Below, one piece after another: positions 51,001 to 59,092 of a DNA stretch of 64,000 bases (positions are counted from its first letter, which is position 1; each line of letters starts with the position of its first letter). The position numbers and the translations under genes were made by a program. Below the pieces are notes generated by a model, which was not told the DNA's origin, ran no database searches, and worked only from the letters and a program-made list of their open reading frames with translations. Location of the stretch: contig DATHMH010000023.1 in assembly GCA_035487295.1 (NCBI GenBank), positions 62,001 to 126,000 on the forward strand, written 5' to 3'. Origin of the DNA: QIAW01 sp035487295 (GTDB lineage: Bacteria > Acidobacteriota > Terriglobia > Terriglobales > Acidobacteriaceae).

Positions 51001-51356
51001 ATATTGTACTTTTCCAGCACGCCGGCATCGTTAAGTTCCACAGCGAGATTCAAAGCGGTCTGGCCGCCAACGGTAGGAAGCAAGGCAAAGCCGCGCCTGC
51101 CGCACATTTCCGATTCAACGCGAATAATCTCTTCCACATAAGCGCGGGTCAGCGGCTCGATATACGTGCGGTCGGCCATTTCCGGGTCGGTCATGATGGT
51201 GGCCGGGTTCGAGTTCACCAGCACAACCTCATATCCCTCGGATTTAAGCGCCTTGCATGCCTGGGCGCCCGAGTAGTCGAACTCGGCAGATTGGCCAATG
51301 ATGATCGGCCCCGAGCCGATAATTAGAACCTTCGATATGTCAGTACGCCGTGGCAT
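48078..51356 (-). CDS. carB: Carbamoyl phosphate synthase, large subunit
   Basis: 1092 residues, about full length. Two homologous carboxy-phosphate/carbamoyl-phosphate halves, each an ATP-grasp module: GSGPIIIGQSAEFDYSG with PSFTLGGSGGG in the first and GSGPNRIGQGIEFDYC with PSYVLGGRAM in the second. MGVHTGDSITVAPAQTLTDREY and IHSGDSSCVLPAVSI are the matching repeats. The C-terminal allosteric domain (about 930-1070) begins near FVSVSERDKPHVADVAR. Makes carbamoyl phosphate for pyrimidines and arginine with CarA. Confidence 0.96.
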   Translation of the reverse strand: MPRRTDISKVLIIGSGPIIIGQSAEFDYSGAQACKALKSEGYEVVLVNSNPATIMTDPEMADRTYIEPLTRAYVEEIIRVESEMCGRRGFALLPTVGGQTALNLAVELNDAGVLEKYNIELIGAKIGAINKAEDRLVFKDAMQRIGLDVPKSALVKNVKDGLDFSGKIGFPVIIRPSFTLGGSGGGIAYNREELLEIVTRGLDLSPVHEVLIEESVLGWKEYELEVMRDLADNVIIICSIENFDPMGVHTGDSITVAPAQTLTDREYQAMRDAAIKVIREIGVETGGSNIQFAVHPGNGRMTVIEMNPRVSRSSALASKATGFPIAKIAAKLAVGYTLDEISNDITRKTPACFEPTLDYVVVKIPKWQFEKFPGADESLGPQMKSVGEVMAIGRTFKEALMKGLRSLETGKRSVAQKIEPRILTQRLVTPHPERVDYLRYALRQGFTVKELAKMTGIDPWFLYQLKEITDMQLELEKHPIESVPEAVVRQAKRMGVSDLRLADTWRIAGEKGSGEKIRRLRKKHGITPVYKHVDTCAAEFESFTPYLYSTYETEDEAKPTAKRKVIILGSGPNRIGQGIEFDYCCCHAAFALREDGYETIMVNCNPETVSTDYDTSDRLYFEPLTLEDVLAVYEHEASSGAQIGVNVQFGGQTPLNLALPLKAAGVPIIGTSPESIDLAEDRKRFGKLLEDLNIPQPPGAIATSVEEAVAGARKVTFPVLVRPSYVLGGRAMVIAYDEDTVVRYMKEAVEYSQERPVLVDHFLQDAIEVDVDALSDGEDVVIAGIMQHIEEAGIHSGDSSCVLPAVSIAPHLLDTMRDYAFKLARALKVIGLMNIQFAIQRDTVYVIEVNPRASRTVPYVSKATGVPLAKIAARMMTGRKLREFLPENIEHKSDLGTGSCYYVKSPVFPWNKFPGVDTVLGPEMKSTGEVMGVADNFGEAFAKAQLSAGQTLPRNGTVFVSVSERDKPHVADVARRFFELGFKLVATHGTADVLEKSGLIVDRVYKVQEGRPNVVDLIKGDRIQLVINTPYGPDPWFDEKAIRRAAVTQRIPTITTLAAALAAADGIAALQQGQISVRALQHLQAERTATAR

Positions 51357-51481
51357 AGTAGTTTGTTTTAGCCTTGTATTGAATCGTATTTGTTCCGCAA
51401 CCCTCCGCGTCTCAGCGCCGGAGCTTTGCCGAATGAGCAGTAATGCATCAATCAGCGTTTATCCGCGGCAAAAATTTCTCT

Positions 51482-51895
51482 TCAATTCCTTGTTACCTCA
51501 AATGCATTACATTCCACTCCCAGCAAACGAACTTTGATCTCATGATTTACATTCTGTGAACGCGGGGTAATGCTTGCCAGTAACGTCCTTTCGAATCTCG
51601 CGGCCTTGATCTCCAGAAAATACGTTCCGGGTGTAATGGTGGAAAGATCAAAGGCGCCCTGGGAATCCGTCGAGACCGAGATCAGTGATTTCGCTGTCTT
51701 GCGCCAACCCCGGCTATCGGGACGCTGCATAGCGGCGAAAAATCTCACCTGGGCGCTGGCCACCGGCTGGTTCGAAAAATTGACCAGCACTCCGCGAGCG
51801 GCCTCAATCTCTCCCGGTGGAGCCGGTACGCAACTGGCAAAAATCATGGCGGAAAGTGGAATCACGAACACAATAGCTAAGATTCCCCGCCTCAT
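51482..51895 (-). CDS. Small lipoprotein with carboxypeptidase-regulatory-like domain, between carA and carB
   Basis: 137 residues. MRRGILAIVFVIPLSAMIFASC is a probable lipoprotein signal with Cys22. The rest is a small beta-sandwich: RGVLVNFSNQPVASAQVRFF, STDSQGAFDLSTITPGTYFLEIKA. This fits the CarboxypepD_reg-like/transthyretin-type fold common in Acidobacteriota surface proteins. Its ATG overlaps the carA stop (ATGA), so it is translated from the car operon, which is odd for an unrelated envelope protein. Function unknown. Confidence 0.7.
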   Translation of the reverse strand: MRRGILAIVFVIPLSAMIFASCVPAPPGEIEAARGVLVNFSNQPVASAQVRFFAAMQRPDSRGWRKTAKSLISVSTDSQGAFDLSTITPGTYFLEIKAARFERTLLASITPRSQNVNHEIKVRLLGVECNAFEVTRN

Positions 51896-53025
51896 TTACC
51901 GTGAAACTCCTCCATCATTTTTATGAAATCTTTGAACAGGTAATAAGAATCGTGCGGCCCAGGTGAAGCCTCGGGATGATATTGCACGCTGAACAAAGGC
52001 AGATTCCGGTGACGCAGGCCCTCGAGCGTGCCATCGTTCAAGTCGATATGGGTCTTCTCAACTTCGCTTTCGGGCAGCGAATCGGGATCAACGGCAAAGT
52101 TGTGGTTGTGGGCGGTGATCTCAACTTTGCCGGTGAGCAGTTGTTTCACCGGATGGTTACCGCCATGATGTCCGAACTTGAGTTTGTAAGTCTTGCCGCC
52201 GAGTGCCAGCCCGGTGAGCTGATGTCCGAGGCAGATGCCGAAGATAGGAGTGCGTCCCATCAAGCGGCGGATATTATCGGCCGCGTACGTGCAAGGCTCA
52301 GGATCGCCCGGGCCATTGGAGAGAAAAACCCCATCGGGCTTCAGGGCGAGCACGTCTTCTGACTTGGTTTCAGCCGGGACCACAGTAATGCGGCAGCCCT
52401 CAGAGGCCAGCTTGCGCAGAATGTTGTGCTTGATGCCAAAGTCATACGCTACAACATGGAAGCGCGCGGGCTCGTCTTTGACGCCGACCACCTCCGTGGG
52501 CTCATGCGAGCGCTCACCGGTCTCCCAGACATAGCGATGCTTGGTGGTGACGACCTTGGCGAGGTCAGTGCCATCCATCTTGGGAATGGCCCGCGCCTTG
52601 GCGACTAACTTATCCACATCGCTTTCGAGCGACGAGATAACGCCGCGCATGACGCCACGGTCACGCAGATGGCGGACAAGCGCGCGGGTATCAATATCGG
52701 CGATGACGGGAATCTTGAAGCGCTCCAGGTATTCGTCCGCCACCTGCTGCGAACGCCAGTTGGAACTCACCGGCGAAAACTCGCGCACAATCAGTCCCTC
52801 GATATACGGACGGGTGGCTTCGTTGTCTTCCGGATTGGTTCCGTAATTGCCAATCTGTGGATTGGTAAGAACTACGATTTGACCGGCATAGGAAGGATCG
52901 GTGAAGATTTCCTGATAGCCGGTGATGGAAGTATTAAAAACAACTTCGCCGTAGCATTCTGCTTTGGCGCCGTAACCTTTGCCGTGGAAGACCCTACCAT
53001 CTTCCAGCGCAAGGAGGGTTTGCAT
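51892..53025 (-). CDS. carA: Carbamoyl phosphate synthase, small (glutaminase) subunit
   Basis: 377 residues. N-terminal domain with LALEDGRVFHGKGYG and ITGYQEIFTDPSYAGQIV. Class-I amidotransferase domain with FGICLGHQL (nucleophile Cys) and the C-terminal VQYHPEASPGPHDS catalytic His-Glu. Supplies ammonia to CarB. GGAGAGCG precedes the ATG. It is separated from carB by a small lipoprotein gene. Confidence 0.96.
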   Translation of the reverse strand: MQTLLALEDGRVFHGKGYGAKAECYGEVVFNTSITGYQEIFTDPSYAGQIVVLTNPQIGNYGTNPEDNEATRPYIEGLIVREFSPVSSNWRSQQVADEYLERFKIPVIADIDTRALVRHLRDRGVMRGVISSLESDVDKLVAKARAIPKMDGTDLAKVVTTKHRYVWETGERSHEPTEVVGVKDEPARFHVVAYDFGIKHNILRKLASEGCRITVVPAETKSEDVLALKPDGVFLSNGPGDPEPCTYAADNIRRLMGRTPIFGICLGHQLTGLALGGKTYKLKFGHHGGNHPVKQLLTGKVEITAHNHNFAVDPDSLPESEVEKTHIDLNDGTLEGLRHRNLPLFSVQYHPEASPGPHDSYYLFKDFIKMMEEFHGK

Positions 53026-53334
53026 TCGCTCTCCAGAACGTGGATTTTATCGATTTTAGCAGAACGAGGGAGGGTACGAAAGTACTTACTGAATTTCCGC
53101 CCCACAACAGACGTGAATAACCAGGAATTCAACAATACGCTACCGTTTTCCAGCTATCGCCTGGCGCAAAATCGGCTGAAAGCTTTGAGTAGTGATACGG
53201 AAAGAAAGGTCTCTAAGAATCAGTAACTCGGGTACTCAGTTTTCCGGCAAAACTGCGAGCTATCAACTTCTGCCTGTGCGAGATAGCTCTTAGCCTTAGC
53301 TCTTGGCTCTTAAGCTGATCTATTCTATTAGTCT
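53026..53334. other. Divergent promoter region with heptamer repeats
   Basis: Lies between carA (minus) and the O-methyltransferase (plus). A TAAAAT box near the carA side (53050-53060, minus strand) could be a -10 element. From 53281 the sequence runs TAGCTCT, TAGCCTT, AGCTCTT, GGCTCTT, AAGCTGA, another 7-bp-period array. No gene, riboswitch or leader peptide is seen. Confidence 0.45.
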
Positions 53335-54033
53335 ATGACTCCGACACAGACAAAGAGTGAAATTCAAACGAAAGAAGACCAATGGGCCGCCGTTGACCAC
53401 TACATCACCGACCTGCTGGTACCGCGCGATCCAGCGCTGGATGCCGCGCTGGAGGCGAGCACGGCGGCAGGGCTGCCGACGATCCAGGTTTCACCCACTC
53501 AGGGCAAGCTGCTGCATCTTTTAGCGCTGAGTCATGGGGCGCGCAACATTCTCGAGCTGGGCACCCTCGGCGGTTACAGCACTATCTGGCTGGCGCGGGC
53601 GCTGCCCGCCGATGGACGGCTGATCACCCTTGAAGCCGACCCCAGGCACGCCGAAGTCGCCCGCGCAAATATCGCGCGCGCCGGGCTGGCCAACATGGTT
53701 GAGCTGCGCCTGGGCCGCGCGCAGGAGACATTGCCGAAGCTTGCTTCCGAGAAGCGCGAACCATTTGATTTTATATTTATTGATGCCGACAAGACGGGAT
53801 ATCCCGAGTACTTCGCCTGGGCGCTCAAGCTCTCGCGGCCCGGCACTGTGATCATCGCAGACAACGTGGTACGCAAAGGTGCGGTGATTGACAGCGGCAG
53901 CAGTGATACCGACGTCCAGGGAGTGCGGCGCTTCTACGAATTGATGGCCCGTGAGCCGCGCGTGAGTGCAACCGCGATCCAGACCGTGGGCAGCAAAGGA
54001 TACGACGGATTTGCCCTGGCAGTGGTGAAGTAG
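53335..54033 (+). CDS. O-methyltransferase (class I SAM-dependent)
   Basis: 232 residues, full length for the catechol/caffeoyl-CoA-type O-methyltransferase_3 family. SAM-binding NILELGTLGGYSTIWLA (about 66-82), RLITLEADPRHAEVARANI, metal-binding FDFIFIDADKTGYPEYFAWAL and TVIIADNVVRKGAV. These bacterial enzymes methylate catechols or small phenols with a divalent metal. Divergent from carA. Confidence 0.92.
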   Translation: MTPTQTKSEIQTKEDQWAAVDHYITDLLVPRDPALDAALEASTAAGLPTIQVSPTQGKLLHLLALSHGARNILELGTLGGYSTIWLARALPADGRLITLEADPRHAEVARANIARAGLANMVELRLGRAQETLPKLASEKREPFDFIFIDADKTGYPEYFAWALKLSRPGTVIIADNVVRKGAVIDSGSSDTDVQGVRRFYELMAREPRVSATAIQTVGSKGYDGFALAVVK

Positions 54034-54141
54034 CTGTCGGTCCTCAGTTCTCAGAATCCAAATACAAAATAATCCAAGTCCAGCAAGGGACGAGGATTTG
54101 ATCTCAGGTTCACCCGGATTTTTAACTCCTGCAAACCTTCT

Positions 54142-55224
54142 TCAAATCGTCTTCATGGAATGCCTTACCGTATTGAGTTCTTCGCTCTTTTTCGTTTGCG
54201 ATGGCTGGGCGCCTTGCGCGCAGAACAACTCAGCAATCTGCACGGCATTGAGGGCGGCGCCCTTCAGAAGCTGGTCTCCGGCGACAAACATGGAGATCGA
54301 ACGACCGCTGGGGTCGCTGGTGTCCTGGCGGATGCGGCCAACCAGGATCTTATCCTGGTTGCTGGCATCAATCGGCATGGGGAAGTAATTCTTCTGGCGG
54401 TCATCCACCACCTTCACTCCGGGAGCGTCTTCCAGCAAGGCGCGAACATCGGCCGGCGAGATGGGATTCGCGCATTCGAAGGTGAGCGATTCGGCGTGCG
54501 CCCGCAGTACCGGCACGCGCACACATGTGGCCGAGATGGCAATATGCGGATCGGAAAAAATCTTCCTGGTTTCGGCAACGATCTTTAACTCTTCGCCGTT
54601 GTAGCCGCTATCCAGATCAACCGCAGAATCATGGTTGAAGACGTTGAAGGCATAAGGATGAGGCAGGACTTTGGGCGTATAGGTCTGGCCATCCAAAAAC
54701 GCTTTGGTGGATTCGCGCAGCTCGTTCATCGCGGGCGCGCCCGCGCCGGAGGCAGCCTGGTAAGTGCTGATAATGAGGCGGCGGATTTTGTACTTTTTGT
54801 GGATCGGCCACAGCGGTGTAATGGCAATGATGGCGCAACAGTTAGGATTGGCGATCAGCCCTTTGTGGCGGCGCACGGCCTCAGGATTAATCTCAGGAAT
54901 AATGAGCGGAATATCAGGCGAGAGCCGGTAAGCAGAAGAATTATCAATCACCACCGCACCGTGCCTGACCGCGATGGGCACATAGGTGCGCGCGGTTTCG
55001 TTGTCCACCGCGAAGAAGGCGATATCCACACCCTTGAGCGATGGCTCGGCCAGCTCTTCCACCAGACGCTCGGCATTGCGGAAGCGCACCGTGCTTCCAA
55101 CCGAACGCTTGGAGGCCAGAAGACGGATCTCGGAAATTGGAAAGCTGCGGCGCTCAAGGCACTGCAACAGCTCCGTACCCACGGCGCCAGTTACACCGAC
55201 GATTGCGACTGAATAGCCTGACAT
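54142..55224 (-). CDS. asd: Aspartate-semialdehyde dehydrogenase
   Basis: 360 residues, NADP-dependent reduction of aspartyl phosphate to the semialdehyde. N-terminal GVTGAVGTELLQCLE; catalytic Cys in NPNCCAIIAI (a Cys-Cys pair, the first of which aligns with the nucleophile); the conserved STYQAASGAG; and the substrate-binding His in RVPVLRAHAE. Last gene of the aspartate-family operon; about 136 bp of repeat-rich DNA separates it from hom. Confidence 0.95.
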   Translation of the reverse strand: MSGYSVAIVGVTGAVGTELLQCLERRSFPISEIRLLASKRSVGSTVRFRNAERLVEELAEPSLKGVDIAFFAVDNETARTYVPIAVRHGAVVIDNSSAYRLSPDIPLIIPEINPEAVRRHKGLIANPNCCAIIAITPLWPIHKKYKIRRLIISTYQAASGAGAPAMNELRESTKAFLDGQTYTPKVLPHPYAFNVFNHDSAVDLDSGYNGEELKIVAETRKIFSDPHIAISATCVRVPVLRAHAESLTFECANPISPADVRALLEDAPGVKVVDDRQKNYFPMPIDASNQDKILVGRIRQDTSDPSGRSISMFVAGDQLLKGAALNAVQIAELFCAQGAQPSQTKKSEELNTVRHSMKTI

Positions 55225-55262
55225 GTGAAATCTCCCCTAATACAGTTTCCAGCTACTAGATC

Positions 55263-55346
55263 AGCTTCGAGCTGTATCAAATCGCTTTTAGCTCTTAGCC
55301 TTTAGCTGGGATCACCCTTTACTTCTTACTTCTTACTTCTTACTTC
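55263..55346. repeat. Degenerate 7-bp tandem repeats in the hom-asd gap
   Basis: Two arrays. The first reads TTAGCTC, TTAGCCT, TTAGCTG (55289-55309 region). The second is ACTTCTT repeated three times followed by ACTTCC (55321-55346), nearly exact. Both lie inside the lysC-to-asd transcription unit on the minus strand. Confidence 0.7.
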
Positions 55347-55360
55347 CCCCGTCCGCTTCC

Positions 55361-56659
55361 CTAGTCGCTGGCGATGCGCAGCAGCAGCACGGGCTGGAGC
55401 AAACAATCCAGCTTGTTGATTTCTTTCACGACTTTGCGTATTTCCGGCTCCGGCGTCGGTTCCACGGTAATCACAAAAGAAAGCTCTTCTTTCGCCATGT
55501 TGGGCTGCTGCAACACAGCGTCAATATTCATGCCTGCCTTGGATATGATTTGCGCCACATGCGCCAGAATTCCAGGACGATCGCTAACCGTCAGACGCAA
55601 ATACCAGCTTGCCGGGCTGAAGGTTTTCGCCAGAGGAAGCGGCTTCATCTCCTGGAAGCCGTGCAGTTCCCTGCCGCGCAGCGCGCCGTTGGCCATGCTG
55701 CGGCCAATTTCCACCAGGTCTGAAATTACGGCTGTGCTGGTAGCGCGCGGGCCGGCGCCTGGGCCATAGAACATCTGGCGTCCAATGCGCTCTCCGACGA
55801 GAAAAACGGCATTGTTCACGCCTTCTGCTTTGGCCATCATGCTACGGCGATGCACAAGCCATGGACGCACCGAGATTTCCAGACCATGCTTGCTGAGTTC
55901 CGCGTAGGCAATGAGGCGGATGGTACTCTTCAACATGCGGGCGTAGCAGAAATCAATGGCGGCAATGCTGCGAATTCCGTCGGTGGGAATCTTGTCTTCA
56001 CGGAGCCAGCCATGAAAGGCGAGGCGCGCGAGGATGCAGAGCTTATCGCGCGTATCGATGCCATCCACGTCGGAAGAAGGATCGGGCTCGGCGTATCCCG
56101 CCTCTTGCGCCTGGCTTAACGCCTTCTCGAAGCTCAAGCCGTTGCGCTCCATCTGCGTAAGTATGTAATTCGTGGTGCCGTTGAGGATGCCATACACCGC
56201 TTGCAGGCGATCTCCAGTCATGCCGTCGGTAATCGCGCGGACCACCGGAACGCCTCCGGCAACAGCAGCTTCAATGCCCACGGGAATATTTTTTTTCGCG
56301 GCCAGGGCCTGGATCTCGTGTCCATATTTCGCAAGCAGGTTTTTGTTGGCAGTGACCACCGGCTTGCCGTTTTCAAGCGCTCCCAGAACGACCTCGCGGG
56401 CGGCTTCGGTGCCTCCCATGGTTTCGACAACCAGGTCAACGTTCGCATCGCCGACAACCTGCTTCCAGTCTTTGACCAGCCGCACGCCCGCCGGCAGTTG
56501 CCTGGCAGGAACCGGAGTGCGGCGGCAGACGACCACAACCTGCAGTCCCACCCCGGCGCGCTGCTTGATCTGCTCCGCGTTGGCCACAAGGCTATCGGCA
56601 GTGGCCTGGCCCACGTTGCCAAAACCGACGATGCCGATTTTTATATTTTTTGGGGTCAT
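55361..56659 (-). CDS. hom: Homoserine dehydrogenase
   Basis: 432 residues. NAD(P)-binding GFGNVGQATADSL; substrate-domain TANKNLLAKYG, GGVPVVRAI, NGTTNYILTQM, DPSSDVDGIDTRDKL; C-terminal ACT domain (about 350-425, YLRLTVSDRPGILAHVAQ), expected to sense threonine. The start overlaps the thrB stop (ATGA). Monofunctional, not fused to aspartate kinase. Confidence 0.95.
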   Translation of the reverse strand: MTPKNIKIGIVGFGNVGQATADSLVANAEQIKQRAGVGLQVVVVCRRTPVPARQLPAGVRLVKDWKQVVGDANVDLVVETMGGTEAAREVVLGALENGKPVVTANKNLLAKYGHEIQALAAKKNIPVGIEAAVAGGVPVVRAITDGMTGDRLQAVYGILNGTTNYILTQMERNGLSFEKALSQAQEAGYAEPDPSSDVDGIDTRDKLCILARLAFHGWLREDKIPTDGIRSIAAIDFCYARMLKSTIRLIAYAELSKHGLEISVRPWLVHRRSMMAKAEGVNNAVFLVGERIGRQMFYGPGAGPRATSTAVISDLVEIGRSMANGALRGRELHGFQEMKPLPLAKTFSPASWYLRLTVSDRPGILAHVAQIISKAGMNIDAVLQQPNMAKEELSFVITVEPTPEPEIRKVVKEINKLDCLLQPVLLLRIASD

Positions 56660-57702
56660 GCTTTCTTGCTCTTAGCTCTTGCTTTGGAACTGGACGCCTT
56701 CATGGTTTCAGCGGCCCCGTGTTTTTCGATCTCAGTGGAAATCAGCTCGGCCTGGTGGCCACGGTCTTTGAGATGAGCGCCGACAAGCCGCATAATCTGC
56801 CGCATCGAGACCGCAGGACTCAACAACAACAACACCGATGGGCCCGCGCCACTCAGCACGACGCCGAGAATTCCCTTCGCGCCCGAGAGCTCGCGCAACT
56901 CAGGCAGCAGCGGACACAACGAAGCGCGATAGGGCTGGTGGAGCTCATCTTGCACCGCGTATGCCAGCAATTCGTCGCGGCCTTGCGCAAAAGCGGCCGC
57001 CAGCAGCATTGCAGACTGAATATTCGCCACCGCCTGGAAGCGAGAGAGAGCGGCGGGCAGCACGCGGCGAGATTCTTCCGTGGGCAAAGCTTGCTGCGGC
57101 ACTACCAGCAGCAGCGGCCACGATTTTTTGATAACGACTTTATAGGCATACAGGCTCTGGTCTCGGGCGGCGCTCTGTGGCCCTCCGTTCCGATTGTGGC
57201 TTTGCGATTTCTGCCATTGCGAAACGGCGAAACCGCCCAGCCAGCAGGCGGCAACGTTATCGGCATGTCCTTCACGCTTGGCCGCCTCCTCCATGATGCG
57301 CTCAGCGGACCAGGACAGTTCGCCGAAGTGCACGGCAAGCGCGATGCCTGCCAGGCGGGCAGCGGCCGATGATCCCGTTCCTTTACCGATGGGCATCTGG
57401 TTATTCACTTTAAGCGCGAGCGCCAGTGGCGTCTTGCCCTCGGTCTGCATGACGTCCTTATAGGTTTCAAGAATCAGGTTACGCTCCAGCTTGCTGCAAA
57501 TCTCCCGGTCGCGGCCGGTCGCAGCGATGGAAAATTCCGGCGCGACGGCGGCGTGAACATTCAGATGAAGCTTCAAGGCCAAAGCAGCGGAATCAAACGC
57601 CGGGCCAAGGTTGGCCGATGTAGCGGGAAGAACAAGCTTGAGCGGCGCGGGATGCTTTTTCATGCCCCTCTTCTTGTCCGTTTTCATATCAGCGCTCTTC
57701 AT
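56656..57702 (-). CDS. thrB: Homoserine kinase
   Basis: 348-residue GHMP kinase. N-terminal LVLPATSANLGPAFDSAALAL, the ATP-binding PIGKGTGSSAAARLAG loop and the C-terminal GVVLSGAGPSVLLLL block. Phosphorylates homoserine. The start overlaps the thrC stop by 4 nt (ATGA) and the C-terminus is Ala/Ser/Lys-rich (KASSSKARAKSKKA), encoded by DNA with the 7-bp repeat character of nearby intergenic arrays. Somewhat longer than E. coli ThrB (310). Confidence 0.93.
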   Translation of the reverse strand: MKSADMKTDKKRGMKKHPAPLKLVLPATSANLGPAFDSAALALKLHLNVHAAVAPEFSIAATGRDREICSKLERNLILETYKDVMQTEGKTPLALALKVNNQMPIGKGTGSSAAARLAGIALAVHFGELSWSAERIMEEAAKREGHADNVAACWLGGFAVSQWQKSQSHNRNGGPQSAARDQSLYAYKVVIKKSWPLLLVVPQQALPTEESRRVLPAALSRFQAVANIQSAMLLAAAFAQGRDELLAYAVQDELHQPYRASLCPLLPELRELSGAKGILGVVLSGAGPSVLLLLSPAVSMRQIMRLVGAHLKDRGHQAELISTEIEKHGAAETMKASSSKARAKSKKA

Positions 57703-59057
57703 GCCAGGGCCCTCGCCGGTTCATTGGTAAAGCGCTCCAGAACTTCGATTACCGATTTGGGATTCGCGTCTGCCTGAATCGGAGGATTGCAGAACGACTT
57801 CATGGCTTCCGAGTACCCAGGCAAAAGCTGGCCGCTATGGAAGCGGATCACATAGTCCGCGTCTTTGAGTACATGCCCGGTAAGCATCATGACCACGGTC
57901 TCACTGGGGTTGACGAAGCCCTGCCTGCACAGGTTATACAAACCCGCCAGGGTCACCGCCGATGCCGGCTCGCATCCAATGCCCTCGGCGCCAAGCTGCG
58001 CCTTGGCGGCGGCGATCTCCTGCTCGCTGACATATTCGCAGGCGCCGCCGGTCGAGCGCAGCACGTTCACCGCTTTTCTCCACGAAACCGGACTGCCAAT
58101 GCGAATCGCAGTTGCCAGGGTCTCGGCTTTGACCGAAACAAGCGACTCGCCCTTAGTCTCCTGCATGGTGCGTACCAGTGCCCGCGAGCCTTCCGCCTGG
58201 ATGATCGAAACTTTAGGCAGAGTAGAGATAAAACCAAGCTCGTGCAGCTCCAGAAGGGCCTTCCCAATTGCGGAAGAGTTGCCAAGGTTGCCCCCGGGGA
58301 CGATCACGTGATCAGGCACCTTCCAGCCCAACTGCTCAAGCATTTCGACGGCGGCCGTCTTTTGTCCTTCGAGGCGGTAGGGATTGGCGGAGTTGACCAG
58401 GTAAACCGGGGCCTGCTGCACCACTTCGCTCAAAATCTTCAGGCATTCGTCGAAATCGGTGGGCAACTGGCACACGACGGCGCCGTATTCAAGAGTCTGC
58501 GAGAGCTTGCCGACCGAGATTTTGTCTTGCGGCACAAGCACCAGGCATCGCAATCCGGCGCGGGCGGCATAGGCCGCCATAGAAGAAGATGTATTCCCCG
58601 TAGAAGCGCAGGCGACCCACTTGACGCCCAGTTCCCGCGCTTTAGAGATGACGGTGGTCATGCCCGTGTCTTTAAACGAGCCTGTGGGGTTCATGCCAAG
58701 ATGTTTTACGTAGAGCTGCTCGACTCCGCTCTGGCGCGCGCTCTGCTGAAGCTTATAGAGTGGCGTATTCCCTTCCGCCAAAGTCACGGCATGTTTAATG
58801 TCACTCAAAATGGGCAGCAACTCGCGAAAACGCCATACTCCGCTTTGATCCAATGCATCGAGCGACATGCGGCGTTGATGCCAAAGGTTTTTGAGCGCGA
58901 CCGGATTGGGCTGCTGGCTGCCTCGCTTCTGCCACGTAGGATAGACCGCCTCCAGCAATTCGCGGCATTTGGTGCAGCGAAGGTCTGCCGTGGGCGTAGG
59001 TTCAATGGATCCGCATCCCATACAGCGCAGTTGCGCGATATTTTGCTTTCTAGCCAT
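57699..59057 (-). CDS. thrC: Threonine synthase
   Basis: 452 residues from the ATG at 59057 (MARKQNIAQLRC). Upstream in-frame TTG/ATG codons at 59096 and 59093 would add residues encoded by a heptamer-repeat array between lysC and thrC, so I prefer 59057, though the choice is uncertain. A four-Cys zinc ribbon (CMGCGS, CTKC; about 12-30) precedes a PLP-dependent fold-type-II domain with the PLP lysine in NPTGSFKDTGM, SSSMAAYAARAGL and GGNLGNSSAIGKA. This is the thrC type with an N-terminal zinc ribbon, similar to plant and archaeal enzymes. Converts phosphohomoserine to threonine. Confidence 0.93.
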   Translation of the reverse strand: MARKQNIAQLRCMGCGSIEPTPTADLRCTKCRELLEAVYPTWQKRGSQQPNPVALKNLWHQRRMSLDALDQSGVWRFRELLPILSDIKHAVTLAEGNTPLYKLQQSARQSGVEQLYVKHLGMNPTGSFKDTGMTTVISKARELGVKWVACASTGNTSSSMAAYAARAGLRCLVLVPQDKISVGKLSQTLEYGAVVCQLPTDFDECLKILSEVVQQAPVYLVNSANPYRLEGQKTAAVEMLEQLGWKVPDHVIVPGGNLGNSSAIGKALLELHELGFISTLPKVSIIQAEGSRALVRTMQETKGESLVSVKAETLATAIRIGSPVSWRKAVNVLRSTGGACEYVSEQEIAAAKAQLGAEGIGCEPASAVTLAGLYNLCRQGFVNPSETVVMMLTGHVLKDADYVIRFHSGQLLPGYSEAMKSFCNPPIQADANPKSVIEVLERFTNEPARALA

Positions 59058-59092
59058 AGAGCAGTTCTCGGTTCTCAGTTCCCAGTGCTCCA

